Shown: positions 36,052 to 46,492 of the stretch, piece after piece
How positions within the stretch are numbered: the first letter of the stretch is position 1
How the letters are laid out: each line of letters begins with the position of its first letter
Assembly: GCA_028285085.1 (NCBI GenBank)
Contig: JANQQI010000087.1
Location: forward strand, 1-64,000
Direction: 5' to 3'
Source: Saprospiraceae bacterium
GTDB taxonomy: Bacteria > Bacteroidota > Bacteroidia > Chitinophagales > Saprospiraceae
DNA: 64,000 bases
Translations under genes and position numbers: made by a program
Notes under the pieces: model-generated
Told to the model about the DNA's origin: nothing
What the model saw: only the letters and a program-made list of their open reading frames with translations
Database searches by the model: none

Positions 36052-38676
36052 CTAAAAAGTCTCCTCAATAGGAATCCAATAGTAACGATTATATTCGTCC
36101 GTTTTAAAACAAAAATCATGGCTTTCTCCATCTCTTATAATACCATCTAGTGTTTTTACGACAGTTTTAAATCGTCTTATGAGTTCATCTATCTTTTCAT
36201 TGGAGACCATTCTTTCACTTAACAAATCTTTGATTGGAATTTCCTTTCCATGTTCAAGTTTAAGCCCAGAAGAATATATTCCATTGATGATTCTTTGAAC
36301 ATCCGCAATGGTAATATCCTCTTCCCGTTTAGTTAGCTTTTTCCCTTCTCCTGTAAACTGATCAACCAGGGATTGATATATTTTCACTAAGCCTTCTCGT
36401 TTTTTATCGTAGGATGTCTCTCCTGCGATTTTCGAAAAGTTTCGTTCAATATTATACAAATAGTCTATTAAGTCCCTTTCGGGCATAAATAAAACATAAG
36501 ACACTAATGGATAAGAAGCTTCTGCATATTTATACGGAATATAAGCCTCTGTAAAGAGTTTATATTTTTCGTCCATCATATCTGGAATATCTAAGTCTGG
36601 ATTGTCTTCCAATGCATTTACTAATTCATTTATTAATGCTTGTTCAAAGGCACCAGCAGTACGAGGATTTTTTTCTATATCTATTTCTTTCTTAAGCTCA
36701 GATAAGTCTCCTCCATTTCCTTTATTAATTAATTCTATAAATGCCATTTTAAGTTTAACCGCGTGATCTATGGAATTATTAATATTTTCTCTTATGTAGG
36801 TATTAATTGAATAATTGGATAAGGTATTAGAAAGGGGTCTGGTAATTTGACCGGGAATTGCGCCATCCTCTATATAAGTTACTTCGTTGGCATCATCTAG
36901 TTCTAGGTTTGGTCCTCCAGAAATTTGATAACCAGCCGCCATTAAATCCTTACGAATTTTAGAGTTAATTTTCTCTTGCTGTTTATTATGAAGCATTTTA
37001 GCATTTTCCAGCATGATATATCTAGCACCTTTGGTATATCTATCTGCAATTCGATAGCCATCATTTAAAACCTGAACGGCATATAAATGTGCATCAATTT
37101 CGTATAGATTATCAACCAATTTCCCCAACTTATCTGAATTAAAAAATGCAGGATGAGATGAATGCATTCTTTGCCGATCTTTGTCCGCACGAAAATCTCC
37201 ATATGCACCAATAAGAACAATAATATTTAATTCACTTTGCTCATCTTTATTTGCTTTGAAGCCTGCCTTACTTAGTGCTTTATTCAAGCCATAAAACATT
37301 GCGGTATTTTCTTCTCTATCAACTTTATTATCAAACTCAGCATTTTGAATAAAATTTGTCAATTTATCAATATCTGGATGAAGTGGCGTAAATTCGATCG
37401 TACGATCAACCGTTTTCCCACTAATTACAACATTTTCTTCCAAAATATCTCGATAAATAAGTGCACCGTAGTTAACTTTTTGTAAGTTCTTATTCGCTAA
37501 ATCCCGATTCACCGCCTTTATAGATTTGACAATAGTTTCCTTAAATGGCGACGTATAGTCCGTGCCTTCGATGACAAAGAATATATTTACCTTTGATGCT
37601 TTACTTTCTAAGGCTTTAAGACGTCTTTCAAGTTTTGCTAATCTACTTTCATCAACTTCTCGAATGACGCTTCCGCCTTTTGATTTTAACTTTATAGTAC
37701 CCACAATACCACTTTGATAAACCTCATTCCCCGGTCCACCACTTATACTCACCATTGGAAAGCGAATGACTGAGCCTAAAAAACGATTGGGATTTGAGCT
37801 CGCCTTTTCATCCTTACTAAGATTTACAGGATCATTTCTCCAAAATACACCGGATTCTTTTGAACTTCCAGAGACACTTTTCTGTGCATTTATCAAATTA
37901 TCATAAGCTCTGATAATCAGTTTTTTATCATTAGATCGTTCTCGAACAGCGCCTGGGTAAAAATTAGGCTCAAGGCATATCCTTGTATCCCAAATATCAC
38001 AATCTCTAATCGAGACCCATCCAATAATTTTTTCAGGAGAATAAGCATCGACATTTGCATCTTCTGATATTAGGAGCATATTATTCTCTTCTTTTAGCAA
38101 AAAGAAATATTCAAAAATCCTTCTAGTCGTTTCCTCTTGTGTTTTTTCTGGATTAGAATAAATTTTTATAAGTTCCTTTTCGGGTTTTAAAAGAATCTTA
38201 TCAATTTGATCAGCCCGATTCAACAATAAGACCTTTTTATGAATTTTAGTTACCTTACCGCTGACTGAGGAATTCCACAATAGCATTCTATCTTTTCTTA
38301 TCCATCCAAAATCTTGCTTAGATTTCTTTTGAATTTTTAGACCATTTACTCTTGCCGTCGCAATCTTAATCCATTCATCTCTTTCATCTACGACAAAGAA
38401 GAAATCTCTAAAGTTAATTTTTTTGACTACACTACCACCGGGCTTATTATAAACGGGGTTATCGTTCCGATCCGAAAATACCAACCAAGCATTATCCTTA
38501 CTTTTAGGAGAAGTATTTAATATATAAGCCCGATAATCTTCCGGATTATTAAAATAATCTAATGGCCGATCGAAACTGATGGGTTTTCCTTTTACTTTCT
38601 TTTGGCTATGCCCCATAGGAAGCAAGACAAAAAAGCAAATGACAATATTTATAAAAATAAGTGTACTTTCTTTCAT
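36052..38676 (-). CDS. tssR: TssR-like T6SS-iii protein (SH3-like and vWA-like domains)
   Basis: The 874-residue protein has a signal peptide (residues 1-24), an SH3-like region (PVYNKPGGSVVKKINF near residues 75-115), a vWA-like domain at about 365-575 (VNIFFVIEGTDYTSP) and a long helical C-terminal part. The metal-binding DxSxS motif is degenerate. TssR of Bacteroidota T6SS is a large periplasmic protein of this type; the call rests on architecture and the neighbouring TssN, TssK, TssF and VgrG genes. It probably sits in the periplasm as part of the envelope complex that replaces TssJLM. Confidence 0.6.
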   Translation of the reverse strand: MKESTLIFINIVICFFVLLPMGHSQKKVKGKPISFDRPLDYFNNPEDYRAYILNTSPKSKDNAWLVFSDRNDNPVYNKPGGSVVKKINFRDFFFVVDERDEWIKIATARVNGLKIQKKSKQDFGWIRKDRMLLWNSSVSGKVTKIHKKVLLLNRADQIDKILLKPEKELIKIYSNPEKTQEETTRRIFEYFFLLKEENNMLLISEDANVDAYSPEKIIGWVSIRDCDIWDTRICLEPNFYPGAVRERSNDKKLIIRAYDNLINAQKSVSGSSKESGVFWRNDPVNLSKDEKASSNPNRFLGSVIRFPMVSISGGPGNEVYQSGIVGTIKLKSKGGSVIREVDESRLAKLERRLKALESKASKVNIFFVIEGTDYTSPFKETIVKSIKAVNRDLANKNLQKVNYGALIYRDILEENVVISGKTVDRTIEFTPLHPDIDKLTNFIQNAEFDNKVDREENTAMFYGLNKALSKAGFKANKDEQSELNIIVLIGAYGDFRADKDRQRMHSSHPAFFNSDKLGKLVDNLYEIDAHLYAVQVLNDGYRIADRYTKGARYIMLENAKMLHNKQQEKINSKIRKDLMAAGYQISGGPNLELDDANEVTYIEDGAIPGQITRPLSNTLSNYSINTYIRENINNSIDHAVKLKMAFIELINKGNGGDLSELKKEIDIEKNPRTAGAFEQALINELVNALEDNPDLDIPDMMDEKYKLFTEAYIPYKYAEASYPLVSYVLFMPERDLIDYLYNIERNFSKIAGETSYDKKREGLVKIYQSLVDQFTGEGKKLTKREEDITIADVQRIINGIYSSGLKLEHGKEIPIKDLLSERMVSNEKIDELIRRFKTVVKTLDGIIRDGESHDFCFKTDEYNRYYWIPIEETF

Positions 38677-38720
38677 TTTATCAAATGATTTAAGGAGTTG
38701 ACAATTTTATACTTTGCCAT

Positions 38721-38893
38721 CTAAGCATTTATTCAGAAGTTATGAATTGACTTATTATTCCGCCCGTATCAGGCGTCATTTTTCTGGTTACACCTCAGTT
38801 CTTTTTCATCATGTAATTTTTTCGCAAAGTGCTTCGACTAAACAAAATATCAGGTTTAGACCTCAAGAGCAGTATCCGAACGCACGCTAAATT
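38721..38893. repeat. Decayed copy of the 164-bp MITE-like repeat
   Basis: The left end CATTTATTCAGAAGTTATGAATTG and the inner CTCAGTTCTTTTTCATCATGTA (given here in pieces: CTCAGTTCTTTTTC, ATCATGTA) align to copies 1 and 2. The right end is altered, so the inverted repeat is lost. It lies between the outer-membrane protein gene and the TssR-like gene (gap 38677-39024), which has no other recognisable content. Confidence 0.5.
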
Positions 38894-39024
38894 TCTAAAG
38901 AAGGTTAAGATCATTCTTTTCCACCATGCTTCGTGACATAGCGACTTTCGACAATCCTGCTCAGCTGAATCTAAATTCTGATGGATTAAAACAATCATTT
39001 ACTTAGTTATACATTGTATTTAAG

Positions 39025-40518
39025 CTAAGGTCGTCTATCAAAGCGGTGATGTAAACCTATACGTAGCCCATAAGAAATACCAGACATTCCGTCGGTATAG
39101 TGTTGCAGGAAGCTTGAATCATAGTCATCGGCAAATTTCAAAATATCACTATCTGCATCATCATGTGAAAAAAAGGAGCCAAGGTGAAAATTAAGATCAA
39201 GCCCAACAAGAATGGACCAGCTTGATTCTTCTTCAGCCAAATGGAAATAATAGGTAGGTGATATTCGGGCAGATAACGCGAATCCAGCCGTTGAAGGATT
39301 AGCCGTTTCGTCAATAGACGCTGGATCTCCTGCTTCAAAAGGCCCAAACTGCGTTGGTTCATCAACTTGCATGCTATTAGTAGCTCCTTTTTCCCAAAGT
39401 CGCCACATCGCTTGAGCTATATCAGCATCATAGGTCCCTTGTCCGTCAATATTACCTGAACCAGATAAGACAAAAGAAGGTATTAATTGTAGCCCAAGAA
39501 AAAAACTTGATTTATTCTTATTAGTGAGACGATAAGCAATTCCAAGAGGCACTTCCAAAAGACTTACGGTTAAATCTTCTGTAAATTCAATTTCTCTGGC
39601 ACTACGCATATAATCAAGTTCTACCATTCCTCTTGTTGCTATCGCTGGAAAAGGCGACAAAGCAAAGTCACTCACTTCAGTACTCACACTATAGAGGGAA
39701 TACCTCACTCCGGCAGTAAGAAATAGATTTTTCTTTGCACTTCCTTTCGATAGAAATCCGTTAGTAAGAAAATCGACTCCAAGAGAAAAGCCTAATCCAC
39801 CACTAGTATTAAATGTACCCGCGGAATGCATATTGTTCCAATAGGCCGATAAGGATGGATTATATGAACCGCTGTGCAGCCCAATTGAAGGCCCCATAAA
39901 ACGGACATAGTTATCTACTATCTCCACGTCACAACCTATGCATTTAATACTGGCAATCTTTATTCGTTCAAAATCTGATGCCCTAATATCTAGTTGAATA
40001 AGTTGTTTTCTAAACTCCCCCCCAGGCATATTTTTAACTTCTTGTCCTTCCGTAGCAGCATTATAAAATGCTTTTTCAACCTCTATATACGCTAGCCAAT
40101 AGCCTTCAAGATCATACTTTATTTCTATGAGCTTCGCTTCCATAATCTTAACTTTTAAGCCTTCCCTCAACATCCGATTAAAAATTTGATCCGAATAGTC
40201 TCTAACTCCCGTAGAGATATTCTGGGAAAACTCCTCATAATCTTTGATCACTCTCGCTCTAGGATTAAAAAAATTCTGAAATTTCTTGATGGACTCACTC
40301 GTGACTCTCCTTTTTTTCGGATCAATCAGAGTAGCGGCTTCTGCATAATCAAGTATGAATTTTTCAATCGACAGAATGATTTTTTTCTGATCTTCTGGCT
40401 TAAGGGTTGTGGCATACTTTGCACTAGCCGTATTCAATCTTACTTGTTGTGCTTTCAAAGGGATAGCTAAAGCAAAACTAAACAGTATAAATAGGTAAGT
40501 AATAATACGATTATTCAT
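39025..40518 (-). CDS. Outer-membrane beta-barrel protein with N-terminal helical domain
   Basis: I start at ATG 40518 (MNNRIITYLFILFSFALAIPLKAQ), a signal peptide; an upstream ATG adds six residues. Residues about 25-190 form a helical/mixed domain (KKIILSIEKFILDYAEAATL). From about 200 on, alternating short strands (FNTSGGLGFSLGVDFLTNGF, LFLTAGVRYSLYS) and a C-terminal GISYGLRIGLHHRF fit a porin-like barrel. It is the last gene of the phosphatase-kinase operon and could be its outer-membrane part. Family not recognised. Confidence 0.6.
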   Translation of the reverse strand: MNNRIITYLFILFSFALAIPLKAQQVRLNTASAKYATTLKPEDQKKIILSIEKFILDYAEAATLIDPKKRRVTSESIKKFQNFFNPRARVIKDYEEFSQNISTGVRDYSDQIFNRMLREGLKVKIMEAKLIEIKYDLEGYWLAYIEVEKAFYNAATEGQEVKNMPGGEFRKQLIQLDIRASDFERIKIASIKCIGCDVEIVDNYVRFMGPSIGLHSGSYNPSLSAYWNNMHSAGTFNTSGGLGFSLGVDFLTNGFLSKGSAKKNLFLTAGVRYSLYSVSTEVSDFALSPFPAIATRGMVELDYMRSAREIEFTEDLTVSLLEVPLGIAYRLTNKNKSSFFLGLQLIPSFVLSGSGNIDGQGTYDADIAQAMWRLWEKGATNSMQVDEPTQFGPFEAGDPASIDETANPSTAGFALSARISPTYYFHLAEEESSWSILVGLDLNFHLGSFFSHDDADSDILKFADDYDSSFLQHYTDGMSGISYGLRIGLHHRFDRRP

Positions 40519-40540
40519 AGTTGAGCGTTTTTTCAATATC

Positions 40541-40561
40541 AGAACTTATTCGGAAGTTATT
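40541..40561. repeat. Relic end of the MITE-like repeat
   Basis: AGAACTTATTCGGAAGTTAT matches the 5' end of the 164-bp element (compare AGAACTTATTTG at 15107). Only this end is present. It lies in the short gap upstream of the outer-membrane protein gene. Confidence 0.4.
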
Positions 40562-40573
40562 TTTTAGAGTACT

Positions 40574-43500
40574 TTAATTAAAAACAATAAATTTTGCTTC
40601 TCGATAAATATCTAATTCATCATAAATAAATAGCATATAGACTCCAGCAGATAAGTCTTGCTCGAAAGAAAGCGTTTCTTTAATCTTGTTATTATCAGTA
40701 AATATTTCTTTATCTAAGACCTGTCGACCAAACGAGTCAACAACCTTCAATTGGTAAGAGGGTTTAGGCATTTGATTTGTCTCTACCGTAAAAACACCTC
40801 TATTTGGATTTGGGTAGACGACAAACTTATTTTCCTCTTCTTCAGGTAGAATCCCTCCTCCTTCTTCCATCCTTATCGAAATTGTGCTGCAAGAAGGATC
40901 GTCACATTCTCCGGTTGGATCATTCCAGGTTTCTACCCAATAAGTTCTATTTTCATTAAAGGCACGAATGTCATCCCCTGTAGCAGCAAAAGCTTGAAAT
41001 GTTTCTCCGGGAATAGTTACCATGGAACGTGTAACAGGATCATAATATCCCCATTGATAACAAGTCACATCTGGATCTTTGACAATTAATATATCATTTA
41101 AGGGGTAATGAAATATTGGTGCGGTATCTGGGGCGATATCATTCGTGACTTCAACCTCTAATTCATATACTCCTAGACATGGGGTATTCGGATCGTCGCC
41201 CAAATACTCCTGCACGGTTATTTCGTAAAATCCAGATTCCGTCCAATGAATAATTAATACGATATCATCGATTATCTCAAAATTTTCGGCTGGAATTGGA
41301 GGGGATATATTCCATTCAATGTTACTATCCTCAGAAAAATTATCAAGGATATAGTAGACCTGTGCATTTTGACAGACCGTAGCATAAGTATCTTGAATGA
41401 CAGGTTGTGGAATAGTATCAATTGTAATGTCCTCAGATATTGACCAATTACATCCAGAAGGATCAACAGCAGTAAAGGTATACGTTCCTGATTGTGCTGT
41501 CCCAACATTTTCGCTGGTGTAAGTCACCATATCCGTTAAAAATACGTTATCCTTTTCCCAGCCAAAACTTGTAAAGTAAGTGTCCAGAAAAATTGATGAA
41601 AATTCTAATTGTAAATCTTCGCCTACACATGGATTTTGAACTATTATTTCAAGATCCGGATCTTGAGATATGGTGATTGTTGTATTATTAGAAGAGCTAC
41701 ACATAAATTCATTAACAACTGTAACGTCAACATTAAACACGCCAAATGTATCCAGGTTATTTAAATTCCAGGTACAATCATTGGGTGGAGATAGATCAAA
41801 ATCACTGGTCCAGGAACAACTTGTGTTGTCATCACTTCCTACTACCGTTAATATCACATCTTCCCCCTGACAAATAATTCCATCTCCTGAGGTAGTCATA
41901 GATATTTCCTCTACAGCTATCGTAGAAGTGGGGAGCGGATTTACCTGTAACACGAGATCGGCAGATTGAGGAATACAGGGACTTTGCGGCTCAGCATTGG
42001 GCGTAAATGTTAACGTAATGGGACCAGAATAATTTAAAGGAGGTATATAGGTTGTAGCAGAAATCGTATTGTCAGGAGAAAATACTCCATTGTCAACATT
42101 TGAGGTCCATATACCATTGTTATTAGGCCCCATGATATCTGCATCAATATCAAAATTGAGTCCCATACAGAGTGAATCATCTAACGTACTAACACTCGCA
42201 ATGACCTCTTCAAATACTTTTACACAAATTGGTTCACTTTCAACATTTCCACATAGTGCGTCTGTCGTAGTATACGACACACAAAATTCCCCTATACCGT
42301 TTGGTGTGTATACAGTATTAGGTCCACTAGTAGGATCGAAAGTCCCTCCTGCACCGTTATCTGACCAAGAACCGGAATTCGCACCGATTAAGGTCGCATT
42401 AAAAACAAAGCTTGCTTGATCTATACATTGTGATGCAGGTGAACTACCTGATAATTCTATCTGGGCAGAGGTGGAAGGTAGCACCTCAAAAATGATAAAA
42501 TCTGTATCCTCTTGACAGTCAACTGAGTTCGTTACAGTTTCAACCATTACCGTGACATTACCAGGAGGGCCATCAGCCGTAAATGTAGGATTGGGATCAG
42601 TAATATCAGAGAGGCTTCCGCCGCCGCCATTAGACATGACCGTCCAAACGACATCCGAATTACCCGTTGTTTCAATATCAAAAGATGTACCCTGGCAAAT
42701 TTCGGTAATTTGATTTGATGGAGTTGAAATTTGAATGAAAGGAGCAGATTGAACCACGATAGGTATACATTCAATACTTGCAGCGCAAGCCGTAGTACTA
42801 TTAGATTCAACGCAAATTGATATGTTGCCGATAAAACTAGCGATAGGGGTAAAGGTGGTATTGGGATCATTTGAATTACTAAATACGCCCGCCGAAGTTG
42901 GAGAAGCCGTCCACATGACTGAAGTAACCGCACTATTGGTAGCCACCCCAAGTGTAAAGCTCTGTCCTTGACAATTAATTGCGGGAGCTGCAGTAGGATC
43001 AACAGTCGGTTGTTCGTCCACTTCGATAATGACTTCATCAGATGCTGCGGGACAAGGGCCTATTGGATCATCTGTGGTGAGGGTAATGGTGATATCACCC
43101 AAAACATCATCTGGGGGCGTAAAAGTTGGGGTTGATGAGTTGGGATCGGAAAAAGAACCTGCTGGGGCTGACGACCAAGTGATCGATTGGGCCCCACCAC
43201 CAAAAGTACTATTTAATTGGATTGAACTCTCCTCACAGATTATAGTAGGATCCGTATTTATATCAACAGTTGCAGCAGGATTAATATTAACCGCAACGTC
43301 GTCTTCTGCCGCGGGACATTGCCCATTGGAATTTGTGGTTACCGCAATCGCAATTTGATTAGGAAAATTAGTTGGATGCGTATAGGAGGTAACATTACCG
43401 TTAGGATTTGTGAAACTTCCTCCGGCACCATTATCAGACCAAGTGATACTTGATGTGGCACCACCGGTACTCGCTTGCAAGTCAAGAGATGATCCCTGAC

Positions 43501-44992
43501 AAATATCGAATGGATCTGAGCTAGGCGTTGCTATTGACACTATCGGTTGTTCGTCCACTGTAATTACAACTGATTCTGATACTGCGGGACAAGGACCTGT
43601 CGGGTCATCCGTAGTGAGGGTAATGGTGATATCACCCAAAACATTAGCTGGGGGCGTAAAAGTTGGCGTTAAGGAGGTGGGATTTGAAAAAGAACCTGCC
43701 GGAACTGACGACCAGGTAATCGATTGGGCCCCACCACCAAAGGTACCCTCTAATTGAATTGAACTCTCCTCACATATTGAAGTGGGATCCGTATTTATAT
43801 CAACAGTTGCAACTGGATTAATATTAACCTCAACTTCGTCTTCTGCCGCGGGACATTGCCCATTGGCGTTTGTGGTTACCAAAATCGTAATTGGATTAGG
43901 AAAATTAGCTGGATGCGTATAGGAGGTAATATTACCGTTAGGATTTGTGAAACTTCCTCCGGCACCGTTATCGGACCAAGTGATACTTGATGTGGCACCA
44001 CCGGTACTCGCTTGTAAGTCAAGAGATGATCCCTGACAAATATCGAATGGGTCTGAGTCAGGAGTTGTTATTAACACTATCGGTTGTTCTTCCACTGTAA
44101 TTACAACTGATTCTGATACTGCGGGACAAGGGCCTGTCGGGTCATCCGTAGTGAGGGTAATGGTGATATCACCCAAAACATTAGCTGGGGGCGTAAAAGT
44201 CGGCGTTAATGAGTTGGGATTAGAAAAAGAACCTGCAGGTACTGACGACCAAGTGACGGATTGGGCCCCACCACCAAAAGTACCCTCTAATTGGATTGAA
44301 CTCTCTTCACAGATTACAGTAGAATTAGTAATGATATCAACAGTTGCAATAGAATTAATATTAACCAAAATTTGGGCTTGCGCCGCAGGACATTGCCCGT
44401 TGGTGTTTGTAGTTACTGTAATTGTAATTGGATTAGAAAAACTAGCTGGAGGCGTATAGGAGGTAACATTACCGTTAGGATTTGTGAAATTTCCTCCAGC
44501 ACCATTATCGGACCAAGTGATACTTGTTGTGGCACCACTGGTATTCGCTTGTAAGTCGAGAGATGATCCCTGACAAATATTGAATGGGCTTGAATTAGGT
44601 GTTACTATTGAAACTATTGGCTTTTCATCGACAGTGTCAGCGGTCACTGTATTGGATGTACAAATGCTATTATCACTATCCTGGATTTCTATTCGCCACA
44701 TGCCTTCATCACCTATTTCCGCAGATCGATTAAAAGTAATATCAATGTCCGAGGTTTCCAGGGATTCTTCGGTGACCCACATCCCAACATTGGGATTAAA
44801 CCTTTGAAGTCTATATGTAAAAGGAGGAGTCGTACAAGTCCCTACGCCCTCCAAAACAAACATTATGTTATCATCTTCACAAAATTCAGAAGTAGGAGTT
44901 ATTTCTAGCGTTTGGCAAAAAAGAATTACAGGAAATAAATAAATTAAGCTAAATAAAATAAATAGTCTAAAATATGGTATAATTGTCTTCAT
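40574..44992 (-). CDS. Giant Ig/PKD-like repeat protein with T9SS type A sorting domain
   Basis: The 1472-residue protein has a signal peptide and about a dozen Ig/PKD-like modules of roughly 85-90 residues, with repeated elements such as SITWSDNGAGGSFTNPNG and ITITLTTDDP. The C-terminus (about the last 80 residues, FVVYPNPNRGVFTVE then GVYMLFIYDE) is a type A sorting domain, so the protein is exported by T9SS and attached to or released from the surface. Three near-identical 537-bp units encode part of it. Its ATG overlaps the stop of the lipoprotein gene by 4 bases. It may be an adhesin or cell-surface scaffold for the kinase-phosphatase operon. Confidence 0.8.
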   Translation of the reverse strand: MKTIIPYFRLFILFSLIYLFPVILFCQTLEITPTSEFCEDDNIMFVLEGVGTCTTPPFTYRLQRFNPNVGMWVTEESLETSDIDITFNRSAEIGDEGMWRIEIQDSDNSICTSNTVTADTVDEKPIVSIVTPNSSPFNICQGSSLDLQANTSGATTSITWSDNGAGGNFTNPNGNVTSYTPPASFSNPITITVTTNTNGQCPAAQAQILVNINSIATVDIITNSTVICEESSIQLEGTFGGGAQSVTWSSVPAGSFSNPNSLTPTFTPPANVLGDITITLTTDDPTGPCPAVSESVVITVEEQPIVLITTPDSDPFDICQGSSLDLQASTGGATSSITWSDNGAGGSFTNPNGNITSYTHPANFPNPITILVTTNANGQCPAAEDEVEVNINPVATVDINTDPTSICEESSIQLEGTFGGGAQSITWSSVPAGSFSNPTSLTPTFTPPANVLGDITITLTTDDPTGPCPAVSESVVITVDEQPIVSIATPSSDPFDICQGSSLDLQASTGGATSSITWSDNGAGGSFTNPNGNVTSYTHPTNFPNQIAIAVTTNSNGQCPAAEDDVAVNINPAATVDINTDPTIICEESSIQLNSTFGGGAQSITWSSAPAGSFSDPNSSTPTFTPPDDVLGDITITLTTDDPIGPCPAASDEVIIEVDEQPTVDPTAAPAINCQGQSFTLGVATNSAVTSVMWTASPTSAGVFSNSNDPNTTFTPIASFIGNISICVESNSTTACAASIECIPIVVQSAPFIQISTPSNQITEICQGTSFDIETTGNSDVVWTVMSNGGGGSLSDITDPNPTFTADGPPGNVTVMVETVTNSVDCQEDTDFIIFEVLPSTSAQIELSGSSPASQCIDQASFVFNATLIGANSGSWSDNGAGGTFDPTSGPNTVYTPNGIGEFCVSYTTTDALCGNVESEPICVKVFEEVIASVSTLDDSLCMGLNFDIDADIMGPNNNGIWTSNVDNGVFSPDNTISATTYIPPLNYSGPITLTFTPNAEPQSPCIPQSADLVLQVNPLPTSTIAVEEISMTTSGDGIICQGEDVILTVVGSDDNTSCSWTSDFDLSPPNDCTWNLNNLDTFGVFNVDVTVVNEFMCSSSNNTTITISQDPDLEIIVQNPCVGEDLQLEFSSIFLDTYFTSFGWEKDNVFLTDMVTYTSENVGTAQSGTYTFTAVDPSGCNWSISEDITIDTIPQPVIQDTYATVCQNAQVYYILDNFSEDSNIEWNISPPIPAENFEIIDDIVLIIHWTESGFYEITVQEYLGDDPNTPCLGVYELEVEVTNDIAPDTAPIFHYPLNDILIVKDPDVTCYQWGYYDPVTRSMVTIPGETFQAFAATGDDIRAFNENRTYWVETWNDPTGECDDPSCSTISIRMEEGGGILPEEEENKFVVYPNPNRGVFTVETNQMPKPSYQLKVVDSFGRQVLDKEIFTDNNKIKETLSFEQDLSAGVYMLFIYDELDIYREAKFIVFN
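43008..44618. repeat. Three tandem 537-bp coding repeats
   Basis: Units begin at 43008, 43545 and 44082, each starting GGTTGTTCG or GGTTGTTCT, an exact spacing of 537 bases (179 codons). Each unit encodes two Ig/PKD-like modules. The DNA is closely similar, which indicates recent duplication or gene conversion and potential for length variation. Confidence 0.8.
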
Positions 44993-46467
44993 TCGTATTG
45001 GATTTTAAGGTCATACAAAATAGGGTTACGAGTTTGTTCAACTTTTATAGCGGCGTGATTAGTCGATCGAGCATCACAATCGGTAACTTTTTCAAATCGA
45101 GGAGCAGAAGAAGCATTGCAGCTTTTATAATTACCTAATGGTTCTAGGGTCAGGGTGTAACTTGAATTAGCTCGTAATTCAGCATCTATAGGGGTAAAGC
45201 TTATATTTGAACTTCCAGCATTTAAGGCAGCATTAAATGTTTGACGATTACCATCTCCATCCAATGTAATCTTTAAACCACCACATATATTGGTATATAC
45301 TTTAAAAGATTGGAGCTCTAGTCTTTTGTTAGGAAGTAATACAATTTCAAATTTATCTTGTGTATATAGGGCAATACAATCTTTGGTAAATGTATTGTAT
45401 TGGCTAGTCGGTATTCCAACGCTCGCTTTGTTCTTTAATGGTTTGGGTCTATCAGGGATTTGGACTGGCTGTTCATAATTTAGCAAAAACTCTTCGGATA
45501 AAGATCCGTTGTTATTAGTTGCTTGATAAGCTAATCTATTAATTCCTTCCTTTAGCTTTAGAGCTAGTGTCCAGTCCGTTTTATTTAAATTACTTGTTTT
45601 ATACTTTTTGTGTTTAGTAAAACTAACGCTTTGACCATTTAGCTTAAAGGATAGATTTTTTTGCTTAACTTTTTCGGTTTGTACGATAACATCCGCCCGA
45701 CTCGATTTAAAGTCTTTCGAACTCGACAAGTTGACGACTGGAAGTCCGGCAAATCCTGGATCTGCTCCTCCTGCCCCCTTTCCCTTTGGCTTAATTTTTT
45801 CATCATCCGATGAATTCTGGTTATAAGCAACAAAAACCGATGCAGAAATATCCCCTTCTTCCGTACTAGCTTGAACTTCAATCTCATTTTCTCCTGATGA
45901 CAGCCGAATATTATCTGCTGTCAATATTCCAGTTTCTTCGTCAAACTTAAATGGCTTCTCCTTTCCCTCTACTAAAAACTTTAATTCGTCTTTAGTGTAT
46001 ACATTTTCGGTTTGAGCAGAGACATTTATCTTCCTTTTATCACTCTCACTGGAGTATTCATTAGGATTAATAAAAGATACTTGAGGAGGAAAGTCAAGGT
46101 CTCCAATGGTTATTACATTAATCCATTTTGATACACAATTTGTCTTGTCATTAACACAAAGCGTAATTTTAATCAGCCCCTCTTGATCGAAAGTATGCGA
46201 AAATCGTTTTTTCTCAACAATTTCAAATTCATCATTAATATTCCAAAATCTTGCCTTCACATTCTCGTTAGGGATCGACTCATCAGTAAAATACACCTGA
46301 TTCCCAGTGGTGATCGTCTTCAATATTGAGACATCTGTTGGTTTACTTTCACTTGGATCAAAATCTTTTCCATCCATCAAAAAATTCACTTTATCAACAG
46401 TACTACTACAAGATAAAAGCATGACAAACAGATAGATAAAAAATAAAAGGTTATTTGGCTTTTCCAT
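44989..46467 (-). CDS. Lipoprotein with PKD-like and beta-sandwich modules
   Basis: The 492-residue protein has a lipobox (MLLSC near residues 16-20). After it comes a PKD-like region with GLIKITLCVNDKTNCVSKW, then several beta-sandwich segments (GENEIEVQASTEEG, GINRLAYQATNNNG) that look like a repeated Ig fold. The C-terminal segment holds four Cys. It is coupled to the giant protein downstream (4-base overlap) and follows the kinase gene by 25 bases. It is probably an outer-membrane-anchored partner of the giant protein. Confidence 0.65.
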   Translation of the reverse strand: MEKPNNLLFFIYLFVMLLSCSSTVDKVNFLMDGKDFDPSESKPTDVSILKTITTGNQVYFTDESIPNENVKARFWNINDEFEIVEKKRFSHTFDQEGLIKITLCVNDKTNCVSKWINVITIGDLDFPPQVSFINPNEYSSESDKRKINVSAQTENVYTKDELKFLVEGKEKPFKFDEETGILTADNIRLSSGENEIEVQASTEEGDISASVFVAYNQNSSDDEKIKPKGKGAGGADPGFAGLPVVNLSSSKDFKSSRADVIVQTEKVKQKNLSFKLNGQSVSFTKHKKYKTSNLNKTDWTLALKLKEGINRLAYQATNNNGSLSEEFLLNYEQPVQIPDRPKPLKNKASVGIPTSQYNTFTKDCIALYTQDKFEIVLLPNKRLELQSFKVYTNICGGLKITLDGDGNRQTFNAALNAGSSNISFTPIDAELRANSSYTLTLEPLGNYKSCNASSAPRFEKVTDCDARSTNHAAIKVEQTRNPILYDLKIQYE

Positions 46468-46492
46468 GTATCAAACTTGTTTTAATAAAAAT

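Noticed and set aside
42069-44459. Plus-strand frames within the giant repeat gene
   Set aside because: Antisense shadows of the repeated coding sequence.
43008-44618. Regular repeats that could suggest a CRISPR array
   Set aside because: The 537-bp units are coding, in frame, and lack short direct repeats with unique spacers.
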